From Alphaproteobacteria bacterium (GTDB taxonomy: Bacteria; Pseudomonadota; Alphaproteobacteria; MPNO01; VGEU01): a stretch of DNA of 64,000 bases. Shown one piece after another: positions 20,806-29,252 of this stretch; the first letter of the stretch is position 1, and the number at the start of each line of letters is the position of its first letter. The stretch is taken from positions 30,445 to 94,444 of the forward strand of contig VGEU01000003.1 in the NCBI GenBank assembly GCA_016869145.1, written 5' to 3'. Position numbers and translations under genes: made by a program. The notes under the pieces are model-generated. The model was not told where the DNA came from. It was given only the letters and a program-made list of their open reading frames with translations, and searched no databases.

Positions 20806-21822
20806 ATGAAGATCATCGACTGCCACGCACATGTGAGTGCGCCAGCCGAGTTGTGGGCTTTCAAGGCTTCGCTCGTCTCGCATCGCGGCGCGCACGGGAG
20901 GGGAGGGCTCAAGTTCTCCGACGAAGAGATCCGCGCCGCTGTCGAGAAGAAGCGCTTCGAGGGCGGCGACAAGAGCCACATGGCCTTTCTCGACGAGGTC
21001 GGCACGCACGTGCAGTGCGTCTCGCCACGCCCGTTTCAGATGATGCATTCTGAGAAGCCGGCGAAAATCGTGCAGTGGCTCCACGAGGAGGTCAACAACG
21101 TCATCCACCGCCAGACGCTGCTCTACCCCGATCGCTTTGTCGGCATCGCCGGCCTGCCGCAACCGGCTGGCGAGCCGCTGGGGATGGCGATCGCGGAACT
21201 CGAGCGGTGCGTGAAGCTCGGCTTCAAGGGCTGCCTACTCAATCCCGACCCTTACGAGAACTCCGGCATCAAAGCGCCGGCGATGGGTGAGCGCTACTGG
21301 TATCCGCTCTACGAGAAGCTCTGTGAGCTCGATGTGCCCGCACACATCCACGCGACCGGCTCGCACTGCCCGGAGCGCGAACCCTATACGCTCCACTTCA
21401 TCAACGAGGAGACGACCGCAACCTATGGCCTGGTCAGCTCGGATGTGTTTAAGGACTTCCCGACGCTCAAGATCGTGATGAGCCACGGCGGCGGTGCGAT
21501 CCCGTTCCAGCTCGGCCGGTTCCAGGCAAGCTCGGCGCGCAAGCCCGGCGGCCAGCTGTTCGCCGATGCCATGCGGAACCTCTACTACGACACGGTGCTC
21601 TACACTGAGGAGGCGCTGCGCCTGCTCGTGAAGGTCGTCGGTGCCGATCGCTGCCTGTTCGGTGCGGAGTGTCCAGGCGTCGGCTCGGCGCGCAACCCGG
21701 AAACGGGCCGGACCTACGACGACATCATGCCGCTCATCCGCGACGCCTCTTGGCTGAGTGCCGAGGACAAGGCCGGCATTCTCGCCGACAACGCGCGCAA
21801 AGTGTTCAAGCTCACGCAGTAG
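20806..21822 (+). CDS. ligJ: 4-Oxalomesaconate hydratase (amidohydrolase fold)
   Basis: A 338-residue amidohydrolase-superfamily protein closely resembling Sphingobium LigJ in length and motifs: MKIIDCHAHVSAPAELWAFKA at the N-terminus with the HxH metal pair, QCVSPRPFQMMHSEKPA, GFKGCLLNPDPYENSG, PAHIHATGSH, IVMSHGGGAIPFQLGR and FGAECPGVGS. It hydrates 4-oxalomesaconate to 4-carboxy-4-hydroxy-2-oxoadipate (CHA) using Zn2+. ATG 20806 is chosen for its GGGGAG site and the homologous N-terminus. It is first in the run ligJ-dioxygenase-ligK. Confidence 0.88.
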   Translation: MKIIDCHAHVSAPAELWAFKASLVSHRGAHGRGGLKFSDEEIRAAVEKKRFEGGDKSHMAFLDEVGTHVQCVSPRPFQMMHSEKPAKIVQWLHEEVNNVIHRQTLLYPDRFVGIAGLPQPAGEPLGMAIAELERCVKLGFKGCLLNPDPYENSGIKAPAMGERYWYPLYEKLCELDVPAHIHATGSHCPEREPYTLHFINEETTATYGLVSSDVFKDFPTLKIVMSHGGGAIPFQLGRFQASSARKPGGQLFADAMRNLYYDTVLYTEEALRLLVKVVGADRCLFGAECPGVGSARNPETGRTYDDIMPLIRDASWLSAEDKAGILADNARKVFKLTQ

Positions 21823-21839
21823 ACGGGAAGAACACGACG

Positions 21840-22853
21840 ATGGCGAGGATCGTCCTGGCGATGGCCACCACGCACGGCCCGCAACTCCATACCACAGTGG
21901 AGCAGTGGGCGTTGCGTGTGAAGGCGGATCAGGCGCGCAAGCATCCCTATCGCCGGGAGATGCGGAGCTTCGATGAGCTGGTGGCCATGCGGAGCGGCGA
22001 AGGGCTCGAGGCGAAGTCGAGCCCGACAGGGATGGCCGAATCCCACCGTCGCTGCCAGGCCGGCATGCGGGTGCTCGCCGCCAAATGGGACGAGATCAAG
22101 CCCGATATCGCGGTCGTGCTCGGCAACGACCAGAACGAGATGTTCGAGACCGAGGAGCTGAACCCGGCGTTCTTCGTCTTTTGCGGCGAGAAGATCCCGA
22201 ACTATCTCCAGTCCGATGCGCGACGCAAAGAGCTGCCGCCGGGTGTTGCGGAAGCCGAGCATGGCCACGCGACCGAGACCTATACCGAATACGATGGCGT
22301 GCCCGATCTCGCCCGGCACATCGTGGACACGTTGATCGCGCGTGATTTCGATGTCGCGGTCTCGTCGAGATGGCCGCGCAACGCCCGGAACGGGGCCGGC
22401 CACGCGTTCGGGCACATCTACCGCCAGGTCATGCGCGATAAAGTCGTGCCGAACGTGCCTATTCTGCAGAACACGTTCTTCCCGCCGAACCAGCCGTCGG
22501 CGCAGCGCGCCTATGACTTCGGGCGTGCGGTCAAGCAGGCGATCGACAGCTGGGCCGACGACAAGACGGTCGCCGTATTCGGCTCGGGCGGCATGAGCCA
22601 CTTCGTCATCGACGAACAGTTCGACCGCGCGTTCGTCGATGCGCTGGCCCGGAAGGACAAGGACTACCTCGCCTCGATCCCGCTTTCCGATCTGCAGTCG
22701 GGCACATCGGAGCTCAAATCCTGGATCACGCTGGCGGGCGTACTGAAAGATGTCGACTGCACGATGCACGAGATCGACTACGTGCCCTGCTACCGTTCGG
22801 TCGCGGGCACAGGAACGGCCAACGGCTTCTATTGGTGGGAGATGACGCGATGA
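21840..22853 (+). CDS. LigB-type extradiol ring-cleavage dioxygenase
   Basis: A 337-residue type II extradiol dioxygenase (LigB/DesB/GalA superfamily). ATTHGPQLHT puts the first iron histidine at residue 12. GNDQNEMFE, a late GSGGMSHFVIDEQFD (glutamate ligand region) and NGAGHAFGHIYR (acid/base histidine) follow. There is no LigA-like alpha subunit nearby or fused. Because the next steps encoded are oxalomesaconate hydratase and CHA aldolase, with no ligC or ligI, a substrate that gives oxalomesaconate directly (gallate) is more likely than protocatechuate. The ATGA stop/start overlap with ligK couples their translation. Confidence 0.8.
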   Translation: MARIVLAMATTHGPQLHTTVEQWALRVKADQARKHPYRREMRSFDELVAMRSGEGLEAKSSPTGMAESHRRCQAGMRVLAAKWDEIKPDIAVVLGNDQNEMFETEELNPAFFVFCGEKIPNYLQSDARRKELPPGVAEAEHGHATETYTEYDGVPDLARHIVDTLIARDFDVAVSSRWPRNARNGAGHAFGHIYRQVMRDKVVPNVPILQNTFFPPNQPSAQRAYDFGRAVKQAIDSWADDKTVAVFGSGGMSHFVIDEQFDRAFVDALARKDKDYLASIPLSDLQSGTSELKSWITLAGVLKDVDCTMHEIDYVPCYRSVAGTGTANGFYWWEMTR

Positions 22854-23515
22854 GGGGACCTCCGGCAGATCTCGTCGCGCGCTTGCGCAAGCTGGATTGT
22901 TGTGCGGTCTCCGACGCTCTCGATCAGTTGAAGCTCGGCGGCGTCGTGACGGGGCTGTTCACCCAGGGTTCTGGGACAGGCCGCATCTCCGGCCGCGTGA
23001 TCACCGTCAAGCTCGGCGTCGGCCAGCCGAAGGATGCACCCCCCAAGCATCTCTGCACAACCGCGGTCGAGATCGGTGGTCCCGACGACGTCATCGTCAT
23101 CGAGCAGCGTTCCGGCGTGGAAGCGGGTAGCTGGGGCGGCCTCCTCTCCCTCGGCGCGAAGACAAAGGGTATTGCCGGCGTCGTAGCCCATGGCCCCGTG
23201 CGCGATATCGATCAGGCGATCGAGATGGGATTTCCGATTTTCGCGAGCGGCTACACCTCGCGCACGGCGCGCGGCCGGATCGTCGAGATCGGGACCAACG
23301 TCGCGATCGCGATCGACGATGTCGCGGTCTCCCCGGCGGACTACGTGGTCGCCGATCGGAGTGCGGTGATCTTCATTGCGGCGGCGAACATCAGGGAGGT
23401 GCTCGAGACGGCCGAGCGGATCACCGCCAAGGAGGATGCCATGGCCAAAGCGATTCTGGCCGGTACGCCGATCGGAACGGTGATGGGCGCAAGCTATGAG
23501 CACATGTTGAAGTAG
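22850..23515 (+). CDS. ligK: 4-Carboxy-4-hydroxy-2-oxoadipate aldolase (RraA-like fold)
   Basis: A 221-residue RraA/HMG-aldolase family protein. The metal and substrate loop is GGLLSLGAKTKGIAGVVAHGPVRDID, containing the Gly ... Arg-Asp signature of class II pyruvate aldolases. KLDCCAVSDALDQL opens the fold. It should cleave CHA to pyruvate and oxaloacetate, feeding the TCA cycle. Its start overlaps the dioxygenase stop (ATGA), consistent with one transcript from ligJ. Plain RraA (RNase E regulator) is ruled out by length and context. Confidence 0.82.
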   Translation: MRGPPADLVARLRKLDCCAVSDALDQLKLGGVVTGLFTQGSGTGRISGRVITVKLGVGQPKDAPPKHLCTTAVEIGGPDDVIVIEQRSGVEAGSWGGLLSLGAKTKGIAGVVAHGPVRDIDQAIEMGFPIFASGYTSRTARGRIVEIGTNVAIAIDDVAVSPADYVVADRSAVIFIAAANIREVLETAERITAKEDAMAKAILAGTPIGTVMGASYEHMLK

Positions 23516-23563
23516 GCGCCCTCCTCGTCCGCATCAACCTTTCAGAGCCCAACTGTCGACCAC

Positions 23564-24448
23564 ATGGCAAGAACCAAAGAACTCGACCCAGCGTCCCGCG
23601 TCACCAGACGATCGAAGGCGGCTCCCGCGTCCCGTGCCATTGCGCAACCAGTCGGGTGGCGGAGCGCGCGTAGCGAGCCGGCGGGATCGAGGATCGAACG
23701 CCAGATCAAGACCGCAATTCTGACCGGGCAGTGCCGCGCGGGAGACTTTCTGGGATCGGAGAACGAGCTTGCCGCCAGCATGGGCGTGAGCCGACTTCCT
23801 GTTCGTGAGGCGGTCAGCCGGCTGCAGGCGCTCGGGCTCGTCGAAGTCAAGACAGGCGCGGGCGGCGGCGTACGGGTCGCCACGGGAAAGCCCGATTACA
23901 TCGCCGAGCTTCTGGCGATACAGCTCGTACTCGATCGCCTCGACGCAGAGGAGGTCCTGGTCGCCCAGCGGATCGTCGAGGTCGCCGCCGTCGGCATGGC
24001 CGCCCGGAATGCGACCGCCGAAGCGCTGGCGCTGATGCGCGGCGCACTGGATGAGGTCGAGCGCCTTGTCGAGCAACCCGAATTGTTCACGGCTGCCTCC
24101 ATGGCCTTTCATGCGGCGATCGGCGGCGCCTCGCAGAACCGGTTCCTGTCGATCATGATGCAGGCCATCGCGATCACGCTCGAGCAGGTCAATGCGCCGG
24201 ATACGACCGTCGAAGTCGCGCGCATGGTGGCGGGGCGCCACCGCAAACTCTTGCACGCCATTGAGGCCCGCGATGAGGCGGCGAGCGTCGCGCTGATCGC
24301 GCATCATCTTGAGCGCGTCCATCGCCATGTCCTGGCGCGCCTCGGAGGAAATGCGGCCTCGACGCACGATCCACGTCGCTCCGATAAGGCAAAGACTCCC
24401 GTCGTGGTGAGGCGGGAGAACGGACGAATGCGGAGAACCGACACGTAA
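23564..24448 (+). CDS. GntR family transcriptional regulator, FadR/FCD subfamily
   Basis: A 294-residue regulator. Residues about 45-105 form the winged helix (IERQIKTAILTGQCRAGDFLGSE; SRLPVREAVSRLQALGLVEVKTG). The FCD ligand domain follows, with the metal-binding histidine pattern in AFHAAIGGAS, AGRHRKLLHAIEARDE and HHLERVHRH. A basic, disordered 40-residue N-terminal extension is unusual. FCD regulators usually bind a pathway intermediate and release DNA. The likely target is the AT-rich palindrome between the importer and ligJ. Confidence 0.85.
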   Translation: MARTKELDPASRVTRRSKAAPASRAIAQPVGWRSARSEPAGSRIERQIKTAILTGQCRAGDFLGSENELAASMGVSRLPVREAVSRLQALGLVEVKTGAGGGVRVATGKPDYIAELLAIQLVLDRLDAEEVLVAQRIVEVAAVGMAARNATAEALALMRGALDEVERLVEQPELFTAASMAFHAAIGGASQNRFLSIMMQAIAITLEQVNAPDTTVEVARMVAGRHRKLLHAIEARDEAASVALIAHHLERVHRHVLARLGGNAASTHDPRRSDKAKTPVVVRRENGRMRRTDT

Positions 24449-24570
24449 GGAAGGTTCGGCCGATCCTGAAGGACCTACGCGTCGCCAAGGCGACTGCCGG
24501 TGTGCGATGACTAAGAGCGCCGGCAGCGCCGTTGAGCGATGCGCGCGCGTGAGAATGGAGACCCGATTTC

Positions 24571-25743
24571 ATGCGAACGCAGGTGGGAATTGTCGGGGCC
24601 GGGCCGGCCGGGCTCTTGCTCGGCAGAATGCTGCAGAACCTCGGCATCGACGCGGTGGTGTTGGAGAGCAGGTCCCGCGATTACGTCTTGGCGCGGATCA
24701 GGGCGGGCGTGCTCGAGCAGGGTACGGTCGACACGCTGATCGCGCAGGGCATCGGCGATCGGTTGCGGCGTCAGGGTATGGTGCACGAGAACATGCAGAT
24801 CCGTTGGGCGGGTCGGCGGAACGATTTCACTGTCGAGGACGAGAAGGGACGGCGTCTGACGACCTATGGTCAGGCCGAAATCGTCAAGGACCTGATCGAA
24901 CGGCGTGAGGCGGACAATTTGCCCCTCTTGTTCTCTGCGCCCGCGCAGCGAATCGAGAATGTCGAGACGCGGCCGCGTATCCATTTCACGCACGAGGGGG
25001 CTGAGAGGACGCTCGATTGCGATTTCGTGGCAGGCTGCGACGGATTTCATGGCGTCTGCCGGAAGCACATTCCGAACGCCGACGATCGCACCTTTCTCAA
25101 GACCTATCCCTATGGCTGGCTCGGCATTCTGGCCGAGGCCGCACCGCACGCCGAGATCCGCGGGTTCGCTCACAGTACGCGGGGATTTGCCGTCGCCTCG
25201 GCCCGGTCGCCGAAGATCGGTCGGCTCTACCTCCAGGTCGATCGAAACGAGGACATCGAACGGTGGAGCGACGAGGCGATCTGGGACGAGCTCGACCGAC
25301 GCTTCGAGGATGGGTCCGGCCACCGCCTCAATCGTGGTCGGATCCTGAAAAAGGATCTCGCGCCGCTGCGTGCCTTCGTGTGCGAGGCCATGCAGCATGG
25401 CCGGATCTTCCTCGCCGGTGACGCCGCACATATCGTGCCGCCCTCCGGCGCGAAGGGGCTTAATTCGGCAGTCGGCGACGTCAGGGTTCTGGCGGAGGGC
25501 TTGCGCCGGCATTTCGCGGGGACGGGTTCCGATCTGCTCGATCACTATGCCGAGATCTGCCTGAGGCGGATCTGGGCGACCGTGCATTGGTCGTGTCTCC
25601 TGACCGATACACTCCACATCGCGCCCAACCAGACAGGCTTCGACCTTCAGATGCAGTATGCGACACTGAACCACTGGGCGAAGACAGAGTTGGGGCGTCA
25701 GCACTTCTGCAATGCAATGCTTGGGTTGCCCTATGAGGTCTGA
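24571..25743 (+). CDS. pobA: PobA-type aromatic hydroxylase with altered active site
   Basis: A 390-residue group A flavin monooxygenase aligned end to end with p-hydroxybenzoate hydroxylase (PHBH): FAD motif IVGAGPAGLLLGRML, signature RIRAGVLEQGTVD, GCDGFHG, and GDAAHIVPPSGAKGLNSA. The carboxylate-binding Ser/Arg/Tyr are kept (S210, R212, Y220). The two tyrosines that deprotonate the 4-hydroxyl in PHBH (Tyr201, Tyr385) are Phe199 and Met383 here, and Thr294 is Ser292. It still looks like an NAD(P)H-dependent hydroxylase of a hydroxybenzoate, but 4-hydroxybenzoate may not be its best substrate. The ring-cleavage genes alongside suggest it makes their substrate. Confidence 0.8.
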   Translation: MRTQVGIVGAGPAGLLLGRMLQNLGIDAVVLESRSRDYVLARIRAGVLEQGTVDTLIAQGIGDRLRRQGMVHENMQIRWAGRRNDFTVEDEKGRRLTTYGQAEIVKDLIERREADNLPLLFSAPAQRIENVETRPRIHFTHEGAERTLDCDFVAGCDGFHGVCRKHIPNADDRTFLKTYPYGWLGILAEAAPHAEIRGFAHSTRGFAVASARSPKIGRLYLQVDRNEDIERWSDEAIWDELDRRFEDGSGHRLNRGRILKKDLAPLRAFVCEAMQHGRIFLAGDAAHIVPPSGAKGLNSAVGDVRVLAEGLRRHFAGTGSDLLDHYAEICLRRIWATVHWSCLLTDTLHIAPNQTGFDLQMQYATLNHWAKTELGRQHFCNAMLGLPYEV

Positions 25744-25834
25744 GGATCGGATGATCGCCACCCGGGCAACTCGCGCCAGCCCTCGTCTCCGAAGCCTGCG
25801 TGACCATGGCGATTGAGCAACCCGAATTGGATCG

Positions 25835-26791
25835 ATGAGAATGGGCAAGATCGACATTTCGAATGCGACGCGCCCGACGCGGGCGCGGATCGGCGGCAGC
25901 GACAGAGATCGTGCAGCGCGCTTCAGCAAGCGCATGCCGCCTGCCGCCAAGCGCAGCGTGTTCCTCCGCAACAATGTCCTGCTGCCCATCAGGACGCCGC
26001 CGGTCAATCCGGAGCGCACTGAAATTCCCGACCCGCCGCAGGCCACCGAAGTGATCAAGCAACTGGTCCGCGACATGGGCGTCGATGACGTCGGCATCGC
26101 CGAGATCGATCGCCGCCTGCTCTTCACGCAGGCGGGCGAGCTTCAGCACACGAGGGCCATCGTCTACGGAATCGCGATGTCGTTCGACACCATGGCCGAT
26201 ATCGGTCCACGCTCGCAGGACGAGGTTCATCGCGTCTATCGCAAGCTCGACGAGACCGGCGTCCGCCTCGCCCAGCATATCGCCGCCTACGGCTACAATG
26301 CCTCGATGCAGCCGAACGAGGGCGATGTGCCGCTGGTCGCCATGGCGCAAATGGCAGGCCTCGGCGAACTGGGCAAGCACGGCTCGCTGATCTCGCCGAA
26401 GATGGGTGCATCATTCCGGCTCGGCGCGGTGACGACCGACATGCCGCTCCTCGCCGACGGACCGAAGGACTTCGGCTTCGATGAGGTGTGCACGAAATGC
26501 GGCGTATGCACCCGGTTCTGCCCGGGCGATGCGATCAACCCGGATAAGCAGGTCGTCAATGGGATCGAGCGGTGGCACGTCGACACGCCCGCCTGCGAGC
26601 CCTATTTCCACAAGCTCTATGGCTGCAAGATCTGCCTGATGGTGTGCCCGCTCAATAGCCGTGGCATGTTCGGCCAAGAATTCAGGGCGGCGTCGAAGGT
26701 GCTCGTCCAGACCAAGGACGCCAAAGGAATGTTGCAGCTCATCGAGGCGCGCACCGACATGAACTACGAGGACTTCAGCGATCTCGAGTGA
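25835..26791 (+). CDS. Double-cluster 4Fe-4S protein, QueG/reductive-dehalogenase-like
   Basis: A 318-residue iron-sulfur protein. The C-terminal third has two 4Fe-4S motifs: CTKCGVCTRFCPGDAI, then the partner cysteines CEPYFHKLYGCKICLMVCP. The middle part (VIKQLVRDMGVDDVGIAEI; ELGKHGSLISPKMGASFRLGAVTTDM) is the flavin/cobalamin-type core of the QueG and reductive-dehalogenase superfamily. No Tat signal is visible, so it should be cytosolic. It is not QueG itself: the flanks are aromatic-degradation genes and the N-terminus (about 75 basic, Pro-rich residues) differs. A reductive step on a substituted aromatic, or electron supply, is possible. Two starts (25835, 25841) are equally good. Confidence 0.7.
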   Translation: MRMGKIDISNATRPTRARIGGSDRDRAARFSKRMPPAAKRSVFLRNNVLLPIRTPPVNPERTEIPDPPQATEVIKQLVRDMGVDDVGIAEIDRRLLFTQAGELQHTRAIVYGIAMSFDTMADIGPRSQDEVHRVYRKLDETGVRLAQHIAAYGYNASMQPNEGDVPLVAMAQMAGLGELGKHGSLISPKMGASFRLGAVTTDMPLLADGPKDFGFDEVCTKCGVCTRFCPGDAINPDKQVVNGIERWHVDTPACEPYFHKLYGCKICLMVCPLNSRGMFGQEFRAASKVLVQTKDAKGMLQLIEARTDMNYEDFSDLE

Positions 26792-27062
26792 ACGACCCTC
26801 ACTTGATCGGAGCGCCCGGCGACCGGAAGTGATCGGCCCTGACAAAGGGAGAACTGGCGCACCCGGTGCAGCGCCAGGCCGTGGCGCCGCGGGATGCGCT
26901 GCACCGACGAGACGCTCATCCCGCTCACTGGCTGTGGCCATTGCTTGAGCGGTCCCGTGGGTCGCCTTGCCGGGCGGATCGCTCGCCGTCAACACGACCA
27001 CCCGCGCGATCACCGCCTGGTCCAGCGGCGGCTTGCGCGACGACGCGCGTCTCGCCGCTGAC
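26792..27062. other. Non-coding gap between convergent loci
   Basis: These 271 bases separate the QueG-like gene from the convergent hydrolase gene. I see no ribosome site, no tRNA, no terminator with a T run and no repeat. Open frames here are short and read as low-complexity. Confidence 0.5.
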
Positions 27063-27854
27063 CTAGCGCGCGAGGAACGCCTCGACCGCCTCGGCGACCG
27101 CCTGCGGCTGGTCGAAGTCCGCCATGTGGCCGGCGCCCGCGATCAGCGTGATCTTCACCTCGCCCGCGATCGCCTCGGCGAAGCGCGTGGCGTAGGCGCG
27201 CGACATCACGCGGTCGTCGTCGCCCCAGATGATCAGGGTCGGGCAGGTGATCCGCGGCAGGCGGCGGCGTACCCGCGTATCGCCGAGCGGCCACAGATAG
27301 CGCGCGGCGGCGTTGCGCGTGCGCTGCTGGGCGATGTCCCACTCGACGACCTCGTTCGCGTCGTTGCTGTCGGCGCGGACATAGGCCTCGACCTCGGCCG
27401 GACGGTTGGACACCAGCGGCGCGTAGGCGCCCGGCCGCTGCGCGAACACGTCCGAGATCGGGTCGCTCGGCTCGAACAGCCCGAGCGGGCCGATCAGCAC
27501 GAGGCGGCGCACCGAGCGCGGCCACAGCGCCGCGACCTCGGCGGCGAGCGCGCCGCCCGCCGATGCGCCGATCAGATCGGCGCCGTCGAGCCCGGCGCCG
27601 AACCACGCGTCGCCGCTCGCGAGCGCCCAGTCGAGATGGCTGTCGAGATCCTCCCAATCGGCCCCGCCCGGCGTGCCGGGGAGCGAGGGGGCGACGACGC
27701 GCCGGGTGCGCGCGAGCGCATCGAGGAACGGCAGCCAACGCGGCAGTCCGAGGAGGCCCGCGAAATAGCCGACCCGCGGACCCGACCCCTTCTCCCAGAC
27801 ACGGAAACGACCGCCGCCCGGCGCCGTGCCCCGACGCTCGTCCGGCGCGCTCAT
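27063..27854 (-). CDS. Alpha/beta hydrolase
   Basis: A 263-residue alpha/beta hydrolase. The nucleophile serine is in LIGASAGGALAAE, the acid is in IIWGDDDRVMSRAY, and the histidine is in IAGAGHMADFDQP. The oxyanion loop HGxx is replaced by GYFAGLLGLPRW, as in some ester/carbon-carbon hydrolases. It is cytosolic. Its start overlaps the preceding LLM gene stop by 4 bases (ATGA), so both enzymes are made together and probably act in sequence: an oxygenation giving an ester or ketone, then hydrolysis. The substrate is unknown. Confidence 0.78.
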   Translation of the reverse strand: MSAPDERRGTAPGGGRFRVWEKGSGPRVGYFAGLLGLPRWLPFLDALARTRRVVAPSLPGTPGGADWEDLDSHLDWALASGDAWFGAGLDGADLIGASAGGALAAEVAALWPRSVRRLVLIGPLGLFEPSDPISDVFAQRPGAYAPLVSNRPAEVEAYVRADSNDANEVVEWDIAQQRTRNAAARYLWPLGDTRVRRRLPRITCPTLIIWGDDDRVMSRAYATRFAEAIAGEVKITLIAGAGHMADFDQPQAVAEAVEAFLAR

Positions 27855-29098
27855 GCCGGGATCGCCATCGGTGCCACGCGCTCGGCCGCGGTCATCGGCT
27901 TCGGCCACCAATGGTCTTCCCACTTGTCGTCGAACAGGCCGTGGATCTGCGGCATGACTTTCTCGGCGAAGAGCCGCGTGTTGTAGTTGGTGACCTCCTT
28001 CGACATGTTGCCGAACTGCAGCAGCAGCATCAGGTGGCCGACATTGAGATTGACCGCCACCTCGCGGAGCTGATCGGCGACCTCGTCGGGGCTGCCGATG
28101 ATGACGTGTCCCTTCTCGAGGATGTTGTCCATCTCGGCATTGGCCGGGCGCGCGAGCGTCGCTTGAGCGGCCGCCTTCACGATCTGCGAATCGAGCCTCG
28201 CCCGCACCGTCGCCTCGCTGGTGTAGCCGGGCGGCTGGGTGAACTTGGGGTCGAGATGGAGGCAGCGGTTGTAGAAATAGTTGGCCGGTTCCGCATAGAG
28301 CTTCACGGCCTCCGCGCGCGTCTCGGCGACGCCGACCGCCTGCAGGAAGCCGGCATGATAGGGATTGGGCTCGACCCCCATTGCCTTCATCTCGTCCCAG
28401 AACCCCTTCATGACCTGGATTCCGGACTTGTAGCCCCAGTACGACAGATAGGCGTAAACGAAGTCGTTCTCGGCGCACATGCGCCAGGTCTCGACCGAGC
28501 CCGAGCCCGGCACCCAGACCGGCGGGCGCGGCTTCTGGATCGGACGCGGCCAGATGTTGACGTAGCGGTACTGGTTGAAGCGGCCGTTATAGGCGAAGGG
28601 CTTCGGCTCCTCCCACGCGCGCTTGATCAGATCGATCGCCTCGTAATAGCGCGGGCGCAACAGCGACGGGTTCTGGCTGTAGGCGTAGCAGGTGTCCATC
28701 GGCGTGCCGACCGGAAAGCCCGCGATCATCCGCCCGCCGGAGATGACGTCGATCATCGCGAACTCCTCGGCGACCCGGATCGGCGGGTTGTAGAGCGCGA
28801 GCGAGTTGCCCATGACGCAGAGCATCGTGTCCTTGGTGCGCCGCGCGAGCGAGGAGGCGATCAGGTTGGGCGACGGCATCAGCCCGTAGCCGTTGGAGTG
28901 GTGCTCGTTGACGCAGATGGCGTCGAAGCCCTGCGCGCCCGCGTATTCGAGCTCGTCCATGAAGTCGTTGTACATGACGTGCGCGCGCGCCGGGTCGAAC
29001 AGGCTCGAGTCGACCTCAACCCAGACGCCGGGGTGCTTCTCCTTGAAATCCTCAGGAAGCTCCGTATAGGGCATCAGGTGGAACCAGCAGATCTTCAT
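27851..29098 (-). CDS. LLM-class flavin-dependent monooxygenase
   Basis: A 415-residue luciferase-like enzyme. The N-terminal strand is MKICWFHLMPYTELPEDF, the flavin/substrate region is FDAICVNEHHSNGYGLMPSPNLI, and later come GRMIAGFPVGTPMDTCYAYSQNP and VIIGSPDEVADQLREVA. NEHH and the large insertion place it with bacterial luciferase-like FMNH2-dependent monooxygenases. A flavin reductase would be needed from elsewhere. GAGG sits 7 bases before the ATG. It is paired with the hydrolase and divergent from the aminotransferase gene. Confidence 0.8.
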   Translation of the reverse strand: MKICWFHLMPYTELPEDFKEKHPGVWVEVDSSLFDPARAHVMYNDFMDELEYAGAQGFDAICVNEHHSNGYGLMPSPNLIASSLARRTKDTMLCVMGNSLALYNPPIRVAEEFAMIDVISGGRMIAGFPVGTPMDTCYAYSQNPSLLRPRYYEAIDLIKRAWEEPKPFAYNGRFNQYRYVNIWPRPIQKPRPPVWVPGSGSVETWRMCAENDFVYAYLSYWGYKSGIQVMKGFWDEMKAMGVEPNPYHAGFLQAVGVAETRAEAVKLYAEPANYFYNRCLHLDPKFTQPPGYTSEATVRARLDSQIVKAAAQATLARPANAEMDNILEKGHVIIGSPDEVADQLREVAVNLNVGHLMLLLQFGNMSKEVTNYNTRLFAEKVMPQIHGLFDDKWEDHWWPKPMTAAERVAPMAIPA

Positions 29099-29252
29099 GG
29101 CGAGCCTCGTGCGATTGTCCGACGGTATGACGGGTCGGGCTACTGTGACGGATGGCCGGGGCGGGCGCAACAGACCGACCGTGGCTTTGTTGCGGATCGT
29201 CGAGGCGCGTTGTACCGATAGGGCTTCGCAGACGGCGATCGGGGTGCCGGCC

